From: Bacilli bacterium | GTDB taxonomy: Bacteria; Bacillota_I; Bacilli_A; ML615J-28; CAG-313 | Direction: 5' to 3' | Assembly: GCA_900752975.1 (NCBI GenBank) | Contig: CAADXH010000018.1 | Location: 1 to 64,000, forward strand | DNA length: 64,000 nt | Part shown: positions 8,914 through 18,214 of the stretch, piece after piece | Numbering within the stretch: the first letter of the stretch is position 1 | Layout: each line of letters begins with the position of its first letter | The notes under the pieces: generated by a model | The model's input: the letters and a program-made list of their open reading frames with translations, nothing else | What the model was told of the DNA's origin: nothing | The model's database searches: none | Translations under genes and position numbers: made by a program

Positions 8914-9693
8914 TTACTTAAGCATAAACGCTGCTACATCAGAATTGATTCTTATGACTTCTGCATCATATGCAGCTTGGCGGACTTTATCAATGCCATA
9001 CAATACAAGATAATATGTGTCATTCTGATATACCATATAATAATGCATATTTATTTTGTCTAAGTCAATACTATTATCATACTCATATACTTGATAATAT
9101 GCGATGAAAGTATTTAATAACTTTTCTGCGTCATCAATAATACTATCTGGAATTTGAGCTTTTTCTTCAGCTACCTTATCCATATCTACTTCTTCAAGAT
9201 ATGGATTATAATCAACAACAATTGTATCATTGTTAAGATAATTAATAAAATACTCATTCCAAATAGTATTAATATCAGAATCATCTACTGTAACATCGGA
9301 ATGGTTAAGTTTAATAATATTGTTAATAAGATGGTTTAAAACTGATTTCTTCATATACTTATACAAAGTTATTCTGACACAACAATCTAAATCAAACATT
9401 TTAAAGTTTGGGTCTTCTTTGGCGAAAGTAATAATATTGTTATTACTATACCATAATGCTAGTTTCTTATCAAAACAATGTTTGAACCTAGCAAAGAAAA
9501 AGTTTTTAGAATCAAGCATCAACGTATAATCTACACCAAGCTGATTCTCGTCGATTGTTTTAGTTTCGAAGGTTTCTTCATCCATGAAGATTCCATCGTG
9601 TTCGTTCTTCTTTACCAAATATAAAATTCTATATTCATCTTCAGATTCAAAAATATAAAATTTTGTACCCAGTTCCAATTTGTTCATTTTCAT
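8914..9693 (-). CDS. Hypothetical phage protein
   Basis: A 259-aa acidic protein starting MKMNKLELG, eight bases after AAGGAG. The N-terminal 60 residues look like a small beta domain (GTKFYIFESEDEYRILYLVKK), followed by helices and another beta-rich segment (MHYYMVYQNDTYYLVLYGID). No catalytic motif or known domain is seen. It is separated by 12 bases from the upstream dCTP deaminase-family gene and probably shares its transcript. Confidence 0.8.
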   Translation of the reverse strand: MKMNKLELGTKFYIFESEDEYRILYLVKKNEHDGIFMDEETFETKTIDENQLGVDYTLMLDSKNFFFARFKHCFDKKLALWYSNNNIITFAKEDPNFKMFDLDCCVRITLYKYMKKSVLNHLINNIIKLNHSDVTVDDSDINTIWNEYFINYLNNDTIVVDYNPYLEEVDMDKVAEEKAQIPDSIIDDAEKLLNTFIAYYQVYEYDNSIDLDKINMHYYMVYQNDTYYLVLYGIDKVRQAAYDAEVIRINSDVAAFMLK

Positions 9694-9705
9694 AACACAT
9701 TCTCC

Positions 9706-10260
9706 TTACTTACTATAATGATATCCTTTAATATCATTAGAATTCGAATAGAATTTAGATTCAGTTGGTTCTTGTTGTCCTTGATATCTACCTTTATATA
9801 AGAAATCTACTTTGCCATCTGGCTTCTCAAAATACACTTGTGCAATCTCAAGATTTGGATAGATTCTAACAGGTTGCACTACAGTAATCTCTAGTGTATA
9901 AGTTCCATTGAAACCAATATCACCAAATCCTGCTGTAAGATGAACCTGCATTCCAAGTCTACCAATAGAACTTCTTCCATCAATTGCAGAGATAAATTTA
10001 TCGGATGCAATAGTTTCTACTGTAGAACCAATATAAAGAATGCCTGGTTTTAAAACATATCCTTCCTTAGGAATAATAGTGGTAATACAGAATCTACTAT
10101 TATCTTGTTTTACATCAAGAACATGTCTATTATCGTATTCTTTAAGTATATTAGATAAGTGTACATTATAAGAATTAGGATTTAAACATTTGATATCAAA
10201 TGGTTCGATTGTAATGTTCTTGTTATCCAATTCTTTTAAAATCTTGTTTGCTGTAAGCAT
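9706..10260 (-). CDS. dcd: dCTP deaminase / dUTPase family protein
   Basis: A 184-aa protein, close to the usual length of bacterial Dcd (about 190). It carries the trimeric dUTPase/Dcd core: IDGRSSIGRLGM followed by HLTAGFGDIGFNGTYTLEI, plus the C-terminal Q-x-P-T-x-S-K-F-type segment. The enzyme would deaminate dCTP to dUTP (or hydrolyse dUTP), feeding dUMP to thymidylate synthesis. The window also holds thyX and a dNMP kinase a few kilobases away, which fits a phage dTTP pathway. Deaminase versus dUTPase versus bifunctional cannot be settled by eye. AAGGAGG lies 11 bases before the ATG. Confidence 0.85.
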   Translation of the reverse strand: MLTANKILKELDNKNITIEPFDIKCLNPNSYNVHLSNILKEYDNRHVLDVKQDNSRFCITTIIPKEGYVLKPGILYIGSTVETIASDKFISAIDGRSSIGRLGMQVHLTAGFGDIGFNGTYTLEITVVQPVRIYPNLEIAQVYFEKPDGKVDFLYKGRYQGQQEPTESKFYSNSNDIKGYHYSK

Positions 10261-10319
10261 TTATTCATCAACCTCCTTATTGGGTATTTATAGGAATGTT
10301 TGCGAAGTATTATATTACA

Positions 10320-10351
10320 AAAATAACACGGATGACAATTAGCCATCCGTG
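10320..10351 (-). terminator. Intrinsic terminator
   Basis: CACGGATG / CATCCGTG stem on the minus strand followed by TTATTTTTG, just downstream of the 1071-aa gene. Confidence 0.85.
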
Positions 10352-10356
10352 ATACT

Positions 10357-13300
10357 TTATAAGATTCCTTTAATCGTTTTGATTGTATAATCGATTGTAC
10401 TAGAAGTTATTTTAACTGAATTATCAGAGAATGGTGTTGAATTGTAGTAGTCTGAGAAGTTAAATCCTTTTTCATACTTCATGATATATTCTAAGTTATA
10501 CTTAAATGAATTTAAACATACAGACCGATTATCAATCAGTTCTTTATATTGGTCATTACTAAGTCGTTTCTTTAACTTCTTTTCTATACAATCATTAATA
10601 TACCATAACTTTGCAATTTCATATTTCATCCCTTCAATATTCGATTGATTTCTGTACGATTCTAATAACTGTACAGAATCATCAATTTCATCTCCAAATG
10701 CTAATGTTCCAGTACGAGCTTTATATATAATAAGATTTCCTTCCTTATCAAATTCTATAGGAAATTGTTTTACTTCATTAAAAATAGAAGTTTGTTCTCT
10801 TATAGATTTATGTGTTGGAGGTTTTACAACACCAAAATATTTTTTACATTCTTTATTCGTACATCTATAAATTGGTTCACCTTCTATAAATACTCCAACA
10901 TCAGAACCACATTCTGGACATTTTTTAGGAACAGTCTGTCCTTTATCATTAATAAAAGATGATTCTTTTATAGATTTTTTAGACCAATCTTCATCTGGGT
11001 CAAATCCATGTTTTTTTTCCCATTTTATTTGTGAATCTCTAGCATTTTTAACAGCAGGATTTCCATTATTATGTATTCCAGATGCTCCATCAGTTACTAT
11101 AAAATAATTAGCATCATATTTTTTAGCCAATTCACCAACTTTAGATACAAATTCTCTAGCACTTTTTATATCTTTACAAGCTTCATTAAGAATAGATGTT
11201 GATTCTTTAAAAAGTGCTTTACTTATAACATCACCAATACCCATACCTACACCTAATGCTATTTGTTCCGACGTTTTTAAATTTTTATAAGGATTATCCG
11301 ATGGTACATTTTCATTTTTATGATGTTTAGGCATCTTATCATATAATGATAAATTTTTCTTCTTATTAAAATATATAACGCCTTCATCACCATCCCCACT
11401 ATCGATATCAATTTTTCGTAATAAAGAATCATTACATTTTGATTTAGCATAACTTTTTCCTTTTTTTAAAAGATCATTATACCAATCTATTGCATTTTTA
11501 TCGATTTTATCAGAATCATAATCTATATCATATAATTCTGAAGAATTTTGATAAGGGGAATCATTAACTACCATAATACCACCGTATGTTCCATATTCTA
11601 CTTTATGAATATTAATAAGTTTAAAGAATCTATATTTACTATATTTGGATTTATATTGAGGCGTTGATGTATAGTGTTTTAAATAAGTAATGGTATCATT
11701 GATTATTGAATCAACTTGTGATTGAATCGAATCATTTTTGTAACTTTCTTCAATTCCTTCAATATCAGAAGATTTTAATAATGTAGTCAGTTTTCGTTTT
11801 GTCTTTTTACCGTCATACTTTGGAGCTTTGTCATTAAACACTTCAATGATTTTATTTGGCATTGACTTGGCATGATCGTATAACTGACCAGGGTCTGGAA
11901 TATTAATATCTCCTGTAAGATTAATACTACCAGATTTTAATACAGTATCTACGAAAGTAGAGCAAACTTGATGATATTCATTTTTGCTTACTTTATGGTC
12001 TATATGAAGAATCTTATTAAGAAAGATTCTTAAGTCAAATGTAGTTTTATTATCTTCAAAGTCTTTTACCTTATCTTTCAATTGTTGAACAATCTTATTT
12101 GGAGCAAAGAATGTCATTACTGATATAACATTTTCTCCAAAGGAACTTAGATTTTCGCGAATGAATCCAGATTTTTCTCTGATATTAAAACTATACACTT
12201 CATTCAATTCAGGATCAAATGAAATACTAGCATGAGAATATTCACTACCAGTAAATAATTTAATTCCTTGAGATACAATTGGTGTTGATCCTTGGGTGAA
12301 GATTAGAAATACAGGTTTATGGGTACTTTTGCTTACAGATTCGCTTAATATTTCATCATCACTTTCAGGAATATCATCCAAATTAATAAAGACATCTTTC
12401 GGAATAGTTTTATCTAATATATCAGATACTCGTTTGGATGCTTTTAAACGATTCTTTCTGTTAAAAGCAATCTCTGGATTCCATCCTAAATCTAGTATTG
12501 ATTGTTTTCTTGCTAGGATCTTTTCTTCATTCCCAGAAGCCTTAATATCCTCAAAATCAGAATACAGTTTATCTAGTGTATCAATCCAATCACTTCTATA
12601 ATCTTCGAATATATGATCCATGCACATATTCTTGTAAGAATCAAACCATAATGGAATTCGTACACCTGTAATAAGTCCATCATTATCTGCAAAGGGTGAA
12701 TAAAAATTACCATTTGTATAGACACCCATATCTATCATCTCTGAAGGAGTAAAGTAAGGACAATCATTAAACCTTCTGTGTTGCTTTGATTTGAGCGATT
12801 CTGCTTCATTCACAGCTTGCATGTTCTGGTAGACTTGGGACACGAATTCTCCAAAATAATGAGTTGTGTCTGCTTTTAAAGTTTTTCCATCAGTAGAAGT
12901 TACTCTCTCTGAATTTTCTATCTGTCTACTTTTTAATAAAAATCCTTTTATATCATTATATCGATCTACATTTGTTTTATTATAGATTGCAATTGATTCG
13001 TCATCTGAGCGAAGCTTATGATCTTTTGATTGGGAATTATATTCTGTAAATTGTTTTTCAAGACTATCAAGCATTTCATCGGTATCTTTTCCATGAATTG
13101 TAGATATAATATTAATACCTGTATCAATTTCAAATTGATCCGCTATATTATCTTTTTGAGTGTTTGATACATCTTCTTTCATAGGTTCTGTAATATCATT
13201 TTCATCATCTGGGATTTCTAAATTATCCAGACTGGTATTAACTAGGTTTTCAGGAGTATCATCTTCTTCAGGTTTTTCCTCTTCTTCTTCATAATCATTT

Positions 13301-13572
13301 TGTTGTTCTAGTGTATCATCATTAACTGAATGCGTTTGTTCAAATTCATCTATTAAAGAATCTCTAAGAGTTTCATAATGTTCTTGATTTGTCATTCTCC
13401 AAATTTCTATAGAACGTTCGTCACTTTTCTCTTGTTGTTTTTTTGTCATTTGAGTTTGGAATAAATCCCATTCACGTTGTAATTCTTCTATATCATCGGT
13501 GTCTTTAATAATGATATAGTTTGTATCTCTCATAAACTTATTAGCCAGTATGTTTTTATAAGTTTCAAGCAT
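10357..13572 (-). CDS. Large protein with papain-like (permuted NlpC/P60-type) domain and zinc ribbon
   Basis: A 1071-aa protein; the start MLETYKNIL is preferred because AAAGGAGAT lies six bases upstream. Residues 1-400 are helical and acidic. Residues about 415-600 form a permuted papain-like domain: PVFLIFTQG, then YSHASISFD (candidate His about 450), then CSTFVDTVL (candidate Cys about 535) and an IPDPGQLYDHA segment. Around residue 880 a C-x2-C ... C-x4-C zinc ribbon (KKCPECGS ... CTNKEC) follows a GNPAVKNAR...WEKKHG segment. Several L-S-E-S, L-N-E-A and I-K-E-S sites suggest prohead-protease processing. Probable virion protein; cell-wall hydrolase or maturation protease activity is open. 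Confidence 0.75.
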   Translation of the reverse strand: MLETYKNILANKFMRDTNYIIIKDTDDIEELQREWDLFQTQMTKKQQEKSDERSIEIWRMTNQEHYETLRDSLIDEFEQTHSVNDDTLEQQNDYEEEEEKPEEDDTPENLVNTSLDNLEIPDDENDITEPMKEDVSNTQKDNIADQFEIDTGINIISTIHGKDTDEMLDSLEKQFTEYNSQSKDHKLRSDDESIAIYNKTNVDRYNDIKGFLLKSRQIENSERVTSTDGKTLKADTTHYFGEFVSQVYQNMQAVNEAESLKSKQHRRFNDCPYFTPSEMIDMGVYTNGNFYSPFADNDGLITGVRIPLWFDSYKNMCMDHIFEDYRSDWIDTLDKLYSDFEDIKASGNEEKILARKQSILDLGWNPEIAFNRKNRLKASKRVSDILDKTIPKDVFINLDDIPESDDEILSESVSKSTHKPVFLIFTQGSTPIVSQGIKLFTGSEYSHASISFDPELNEVYSFNIREKSGFIRENLSSFGENVISVMTFFAPNKIVQQLKDKVKDFEDNKTTFDLRIFLNKILHIDHKVSKNEYHQVCSTFVDTVLKSGSINLTGDINIPDPGQLYDHAKSMPNKIIEVFNDKAPKYDGKKTKRKLTTLLKSSDIEGIEESYKNDSIQSQVDSIINDTITYLKHYTSTPQYKSKYSKYRFFKLINIHKVEYGTYGGIMVVNDSPYQNSSELYDIDYDSDKIDKNAIDWYNDLLKKGKSYAKSKCNDSLLRKIDIDSGDGDEGVIYFNKKKNLSLYDKMPKHHKNENVPSDNPYKNLKTSEQIALGVGMGIGDVISKALFKESTSILNEACKDIKSAREFVSKVGELAKKYDANYFIVTDGASGIHNNGNPAVKNARDSQIKWEKKHGFDPDEDWSKKSIKESSFINDKGQTVPKKCPECGSDVGVFIEGEPIYRCTNKECKKYFGVVKPPTHKSIREQTSIFNEVKQFPIEFDKEGNLIIYKARTGTLAFGDEIDDSVQLLESYRNQSNIEGMKYEIAKLWYINDCIEKKLKKRLSNDQYKELIDNRSVCLNSFKYNLEYIMKYEKGFNFSDYYNSTPFSDNSVKITSSTIDYTIKTIKGIL

Positions 13573-13620
13573 AGAACTATCTCCTTTCATAGAATATTAT
13601 TATAAAGTTAAACAGCAAAG

Positions 13621-13652
13621 TTTTGGTCACATCCATTACAGATGTGACCAAA
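13621..13652 (-). terminator. Hairpin, probable terminator
   Basis: TTTGGTCACATC / GATGTGACCAAAA forms an 11-bp stem upstream of the 10357-13572 gene. A second hairpin (AAAGATAAA / TTTATCTTT at about 13697-13729, with a T-rich tail on the minus strand) sits between it and thyX. Confidence 0.6.
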
Positions 13653-13756
13653 GGAATGTGTTATTAAATCGGAGTTATGAAAAAATGAACAACAAAAGAT
13701 AAACGACGAACCAACATTTATCTTTACTATATAGTTATGAACTTTTTATTTTATAT

Positions 13757-14989
13757 TTATACATCTTTTGAAATACCAAGTAGACCTTTGATATATTCAG
13801 CGATTGGGTCAGTTCCGATTTCTTCTTGATTGGAATAGAATTCATCATTAATCATATTACCCAAAGTATCTCTGATTGTGATTGCATACTGTCTGATTTC
13901 ATATTGAGCATGAGGGTCAGTTCTTAATTTGATAAACTGAGATAAGGAAAACAATGAGAAAGTCATATATAGTTTTCTACAGTTTACATTAGCAGGTAAA
14001 TATCCTCTTGCTTCTTCTTTCTTGATTGATTTATCATCTGCAAGAAGTTGAGAGTATACAGAAATTAATTCATTTGCCAATTCATCTAGTGTATAGTATT
14101 TAAATGCGTCGCATAACTTAATACCGTATTCTTCTTTGGGTGCGTATCCTTGCATTGGAATAGTGAAGGATGCATTTGAAGAATCTACATATCTTTGAGA
14201 TTCTTGAGTGATTGCATTTCTATGTCTTACAATTTGATGAGTTGCCGTTCTAGACACGTTTTTAAATACTATAGTTACAGGAATGATATATGGAATAAGG
14301 TCGAATTTCACTTTTTCATCTTTGTAAAGTTTCTTAAACATATTCAAATCAATACCAATATCTACAGTCTTGTTTACTTTATTATCAGCGACTGGTACAT
14401 TCACAATGTTATCTCTAGAGATATTTGTGTAATGCATGTCTGAATCTGATTTCTCATCTGCATCAAATCCATCTTCTAATTTTTCATTGAAGAAGTTTTC
14501 AACCTTTGTAAATGGTAATTCAATATCATCAATTGTAAAATCTTTACCATATAATTCCTTTACTGTATTATCAGACAGTAAATAACAGATTGAACGAATT
14601 AATTGATTACTCATTACATCGTAGCTTGAGATATTATGTAGGAAGTACTTATATGAACGCATATTTCCGTTGATAATAAGGTTGTACGCTAGTTCATTCT
14701 TCTTGAACAGTTTAGACTTAGTCTTATAATAGTTCTCAGTATAGAATTCAAGATATCTGGAGAATTCTGATGTAGTTAATTCAATAATCTCTTCAAGATT
14801 TGTAATGTCAGTAATCTTGATTGCAAGTTTACCATGTTCTAGAATAGAGTCGTGACCTGCATTTACTCTCTTTGCAATGTAGTTTTCTTTTTCAAGATAA
14901 GAGATATCTTTGATGTTGTTATAACAACAAGTACAAGCACCATAGATATTACTTACATGGTCATTCTTATAGATAATTTCACTCTTCAT
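13757..14989 (-). CDS. thyX: Flavin-dependent thymidylate synthase ThyX
   Basis: A 410-aa protein with the ThyX signature RHR-x6-SQRY (R255-H-R, then S264-Q-R-Y), preceded by the typical SRTATHQIV helix. It would convert dUMP to dTMP with methylene-tetrahydrofolate, FAD and NADPH. It is longer than most bacterial ThyX (about 220-250 aa); the extra sequence is an insertion between the N-terminal part and the signature (about residues 130-235), as in other large-phage ThyX. AAGGAGGATAAAA precedes the ATG, and it lies 11 bases after the dNMP kinase gene, so the two are co-transcribed. Confidence 0.93.
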   Translation of the reverse strand: MKSEIIYKNDHVSNIYGACTCCYNNIKDISYLEKENYIAKRVNAGHDSILEHGKLAIKITDITNLEEIIELTTSEFSRYLEFYTENYYKTKSKLFKKNELAYNLIINGNMRSYKYFLHNISSYDVMSNQLIRSICYLLSDNTVKELYGKDFTIDDIELPFTKVENFFNEKLEDGFDADEKSDSDMHYTNISRDNIVNVPVADNKVNKTVDIGIDLNMFKKLYKDEKVKFDLIPYIIPVTIVFKNVSRTATHQIVRHRNAITQESQRYVDSSNASFTIPMQGYAPKEEYGIKLCDAFKYYTLDELANELISVYSQLLADDKSIKKEEARGYLPANVNCRKLYMTFSLFSLSQFIKLRTDPHAQYEIRQYAITIRDTLGNMINDEFYSNQEEIGTDPIAEYIKGLLGISKDV

Positions 14990-15000
14990 TTTTATCCTCC

Positions 15001-15855
15001 TTAATATCTATAGATAGAATCAATTATAATTTTTATAATTTCATCTGCGAGTTGACTATCAGTTTTTCTTATAGGTACATATCTAGGAGTATTTGCTTCT
15101 TTGATATATTTGAAAATATTAATTCGATAAAATGTAATATCATAGATTTTAAAAGGCTTAAGTTTAATAGTTTCACTTTCAGTTATATCAAATATAATGT
15201 TATTAAGTGAACGATTAATATTATCTTGAAGTGTTTGATTATGATCAAAATTCTTCTTATATTCAATCGTTTCAGATTCATCAATATTAAGTTTACTATC
15301 AGAGTTATTATATAGAATAATAACATTGATATCTGTATTGAATCTATGTTCAATTGGAACGACTTTGTTTAGAACTTCGTTGACAAATAGTTTGAGAAGA
15401 ATAGTTTCATTCTGTGTCTTAGTATTATTAATATCATACTTTAGCTTAGCATAGCTTAAGAATTGATATAAGTATGTCGATAAGACACCTCTATCACAAA
15501 TATTTATTTTGCTACTGTAAGGACTTGATAACGTAGTTTCCATATCTCTAATTAGATAATGCATAGCTAGCTCTATAAGTTGAATGCTTGTATTACCAAA
15601 ATTAAATGATTCACTTACAAGTCTTGTCATTTCTGTATTGACGATGTTTAATAACTTCATATAAGCATCCATAAATTTTGTCATTTCTGATGATGGGTAT
15701 TTATAGAATTCCAAATCTTTATATGCTGTAGTAATAATTTCTTTAATAGATTTATCTGACGATAGAATTCTATTGATTTCTTTGATAGTAGTAGTTTTAC
15801 CTACATTATCCCCTCCTTCAATAAAGAATGTCTTTTGACCTTGAATATAATTCAT
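15001..15855 (-). CDS. Thymidylate/deoxynucleoside monophosphate kinase-like protein
   Basis: A 284-aa P-loop kinase. Walker A is EGGDNVGKTTT (residues 13-23) and the DRG motif (ICDRGVLSTYLYQF, about residue 120) is typical of Tmk/dNK kinases, where Asp-Arg-Gly positions the substrate phosphate. It is longer than cellular Tmk (about 210 aa), with an extra C-terminal region that ends in helices. It is encoded directly before thyX, so phosphorylating the dTMP made there is the natural role; a deoxynucleoside kinase is the alternative. Strong AAAGGAGG site. Confidence 0.8.
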   Translation of the reverse strand: MNYIQGQKTFFIEGGDNVGKTTTIKEINRILSSDKSIKEIITTAYKDLEFYKYPSSEMTKFMDAYMKLLNIVNTEMTRLVSESFNFGNTSIQLIELAMHYLIRDMETTLSSPYSSKINICDRGVLSTYLYQFLSYAKLKYDINNTKTQNETILLKLFVNEVLNKVVPIEHRFNTDINVIILYNNSDSKLNIDESETIEYKKNFDHNQTLQDNINRSLNNIIFDITESETIKLKPFKIYDITFYRINIFKYIKEANTPRYVPIRKTDSQLADEIIKIIIDSIYRY

Positions 15856-16082
15856 ATATTGTACCTCCTTTAAATTATTATTTAGAAGTTTTTGATATAG
15901 TGATTTATAAACCTTGAATAATTATTTACAAACGGGGCAACGTTTATATAAAACATCCTCGGGAAATAGAGAACTGGAAGACCGACAGGACTGAACAACC
16001 AACCTTTCAGGTTGGTTATCTTAAGTTTATTAATGTTTTTTAGATTTAAATTAAAAAAGTTTTATTAAAAGGAGTTAAGATT
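15856..16082. promoter_or_regulatory. Divergent intergenic regulatory region
   Basis: This 227-bp gap separates the leftward nucleotide-metabolism genes from the rightward 16083 gene and must hold both promoters. It contains AT-rich stretches and a perfect hairpin AACCAACCT-ttc-AGGTTGGTT (15997-16017) near the middle of the rightward leader. No clear TATATWATA core is seen. Confidence 0.4.
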
Positions 16083-16484
16083 ATGAAAGATTTTAGTAGG
16101 TATGATAGGAATGGGAATGTTGTATATTCAGAATCGGTAGGTCTGGAAGGAGCGACAGTGCGTCATTTTTACAAATATGATAAAGAAAATCGCAGAATCT
16201 ACTATCGAAAAGAAGTTCTAGATACAATATATGAAGAGAGTATCAAGTATACAAATACCGGTATGACTGTAGAAAGTATATTTTTACCAACTCATCTTAC
16301 TACATATAAAGAATATAATAAGAGTGGAAGACTATTATCTGAAGTTACATATGATGCTTTGACAGGCATAATAACACATAAACACTATGACCCTTACAAG
16401 GACAAGTACATGTTCTATCGAACAATGTCTCCTTGTGTTATATATAATAATAATGATAAAGAAGAATCCAATTGCTTTATCTAA
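16083..16484 (+). CDS. Small YD-repeat-like protein
   Basis: A 133-aa protein after AAAGGAGT. It contains repeats resembling YD/RHS elements: RYDRNGNVVYSES near the start, YKYDKENRRIYYRKE, and YKEYNKSGRLLSEVTYD near residue 90. In longer proteins such repeats form beta-hairpin shells; here only three or four units are present. It is followed after 27 bases by another small gene in the same direction. Function unknown. Confidence 0.75.
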   Translation: MKDFSRYDRNGNVVYSESVGLEGATVRHFYKYDKENRRIYYRKEVLDTIYEESIKYTNTGMTVESIFLPTHLTTYKEYNKSGRLLSEVTYDALTGIITHKHYDPYKDKYMFYRTMSPCVIYNNNDKEESNCFI

Positions 16485-16511
16485 AATTTTAATTTATTGG
16501 AGGAATTTAAA

Positions 16512-17267
16512 ATGAACAAGAATATCTTTTCGAACGATGGGTTTATCTATCCTTACATTTGGTGGAAGCTCTATAATCAAATCATGCTAACACCAAGCTT
16601 TGGTATTAATGATCCTAAAGTTCAACGTCTGAGAGAATACTATGAAGAAAATAGTAAAATGGATATTACTAAGATACAGTTGGAAACAACTGTTAAAGGA
16701 GAGAAGGTTTTAGTTGACTCTTATATTTGTCAACTAGTAGAAGCTTTTAATCAAAAAGGATTTCCAACTTCATTTTCCTGTTCAGGACATCTGGAGGATT
16801 GCTTTGAAGGATTCTATATAAGATTCAAATGCAGTGATTTAACAGATGAGAAGCGAAAAGCTTTGAAGGATCTTTGTACGAAATGTAATGTTTTATTTGA
16901 ACATTACATCCATATAGTTCTACCTGAATCAAGAGATTTTAATGAATGTAGATTTGAGTTGACAAAACATGATATAGGATTATTCAAGTCAATTAAATCA
17001 TATGAATCAAATACTGATCTTTATCGTTACTATGCGGAAATATGTAAAAAAGAATGGTGGGATGATGAAAATAAGAAACGTGTTTGCAACATTCTACCGA
17101 AATTATTTTTATATCAAGTACAAGTAGATGAATATAATGATATCCGTTTTCCTACTAGAACAACAAAAGAGTATACAGAACTTTCTGAAAACGAACTAAA
17201 AGAAAAATTTAGATATATGGTTGAAACAATAACTCGGCTTATATTAAATGTAAATCTTTTAGACTAA
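16512..17267 (+). CDS. Hypothetical protein with SCSGH motif
   Basis: A 251-aa protein starting MNKNIFSNDG, eight bases after TTGGAGG. The segment EAFNQKGFPTSFSCSGH (about residues 80-95) followed by FYIRFKC resembles the TYW3/phage 'SCSGH' type in which a Cys/His-bearing loop sits in an alpha/beta domain. The C-terminal 100 residues are helical with basic and aromatic residues. No enzyme can be named. It ends just before a strong double hairpin terminator and the tRNA cluster. Confidence 0.75.
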   Translation: MNKNIFSNDGFIYPYIWWKLYNQIMLTPSFGINDPKVQRLREYYEENSKMDITKIQLETTVKGEKVLVDSYICQLVEAFNQKGFPTSFSCSGHLEDCFEGFYIRFKCSDLTDEKRKALKDLCTKCNVLFEHYIHIVLPESRDFNECRFELTKHDIGLFKSIKSYESNTDLYRYYAEICKKEWWDDENKKRVCNILPKLFLYQVQVDEYNDIRFPTRTTKEYTELSENELKEKFRYMVETITRLILNVNLLD

Positions 17268-17286
17268 GTTATTTTGAAATCTGAAG

Positions 17287-17400
17287 AAAAGCTGGAATCT
17301 TGATATAGATAAAACCGAAATCATGGGGAAAAATGCACAATCCCCTAATATATATTAGGGGATTGTGCAAAAATCCCCAATTCCAGCTTTTTCGATTTTT
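17287..17400 (+). terminator. Nested double-hairpin terminator
   Basis: An outer stem AAAAGCTGGAAT (17287-17298) / ATTCCAGCTTTT (17380-17391) encloses a long perfect inner stem running from 17335 to 17368 (GCACAATCCCCTA and its complement). A T-rich tract follows. It ends the 16083-17267 transcript before the tRNA genes. Confidence 0.75.
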
Positions 17401-17465
17401 ATTTTTTTGTAGAAGTTAATCTTTTACAATTTGATTAACATAAAAGTAATTTAGAAATAAATCGT

Positions 17466-17551
17466 GCGGATGTGGTGAAACCAGGTATACACGATAGTCT
17501 TAGGAACTATTGCTTTATAGCATGCAGGTTCGAGTCCTGTCATCCGCACCA
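17466..17551 (+). tRNA. tRNA-Leu(UAG)
   Basis: An 86-nt class II tRNA. Acceptor GCGGATG/CATCCGC, anticodon stem ATAGT/ACTAT with loop CTTAGGA (anticodon TAG), long variable arm, T arm with TTCGAGT, and an encoded CCA end. It decodes CUA. Confidence 0.95.
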
Positions 17552-17594
17552 AACTCTATGCTACTGTGGTGAAATAGGCATACACGAGGGACTT

Positions 17595-18214
17595 TAACAA
17601 AAATTCTATAAGAGGTGATTTGATTTTGCTTAAAGTTATTAGTATATACAAATGCAAAGATGGAAGAATTAGAGCATATTGTAGAGATGAATATAATAAA
17701 CCTAAGGTAATTTCTTATCCTCGAATTTTAATGGAAGAGAGTTTGGGTAGACCATTAGAGCCATATGAAGATGTACATCATGTAGATGAAGATACTGATA
17801 ACAATAATATCAATAACCTTCAAATTATTAATCATGGAGTTCATCAAAAACTACATTCTTCTAAGTATTTCGATAAACCTGCTGTTTGTGAAATTTGTCA
17901 TAAAACATTTATTTGGACTTCCGAAAGACAACGTTTATATTATGCTGATTTACGAAGAGGTAAAAACAGAATTATTTCTTGCTCTAGAAAATGTAGTAGT
18001 TATTATGGTAGACAGGAGCAGCTTGGGAGGGATCCCTTGGCTGAATGTGGACTAAACGGTGAATCCTCCCCCAATGGTAATACCGTGCCAAATAACAAGT
18101 AATTGTTATGTGTGTAGAGAATATACATCCACCATCTAGAACAGATGAAGATTGATTCCAGACTACTAAACTACAATTTATTAAATTGTAGGTAGTGAAA
18201 ACTATAGTAGTACG
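17595..18214 (+). other. Group I-type intron in tRNA-Leu(UAA)
   Basis: A 620-nt insertion between U34 and A35. The 5' exon ends in U and the intron ends in G, as in group I introns. A core-like segment GGACTAAACGG followed by GAATC (about 18049-18066) can pair with a downstream GATTC (about 18151-18155). The intron carries an HNH endonuclease reading frame. Group I is inferred from exon borders, insertion site and these fragments; the full P1-P9 fold was not derived. Confidence 0.75.
17620..18102 (+). CDS. Intron-encoded HNH homing endonuclease
   Basis: A frame of about 160 residues within the tRNA intron. It starts at TTG (17620, or more likely 17626, eight bases after AGAGGTG). The HNH core is visible: YEDVHHVDEDTDNNNINNL, then NHGVHQKLHS, giving the His, Asn and His of the ββα-metal fold. 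A C-x2-C ... C-x3-C pair (CEICHK ... CSRKCSS) follows and probably forms a zinc finger that helps DNA recognition. Its 3' end overlaps the presumed intron core. Homing into intronless tRNA-Leu genes is the expected role. Confidence 0.85.
   Translation: MILLKVISIYKCKDGRIRAYCRDEYNKPKVISYPRILMEESLGRPLEPYEDVHHVDEDTDNNNINNLQIINHGVHQKLHSSKYFDKPAVCEICHKTFIWTSERQRLYYADLRRGKNRIISCSRKCSSYYGRQEQLGRDPLAECGLNGESSPNGNTVPNNK

Noticed and set aside
16083..16484. RHS-type toxin
   Set aside because: Only a few short YD-like units and no toxin domain; far too small.
17560..17600. tRNA with anticodon UUA (an apparent ochre suppressor) from reading the uninterrupted CTTTAAC loop
   Set aside because: The 3' half of the tRNA lies 620 bases away; correct joining gives loop CTTAAAA and anticodon UAA (Leu).
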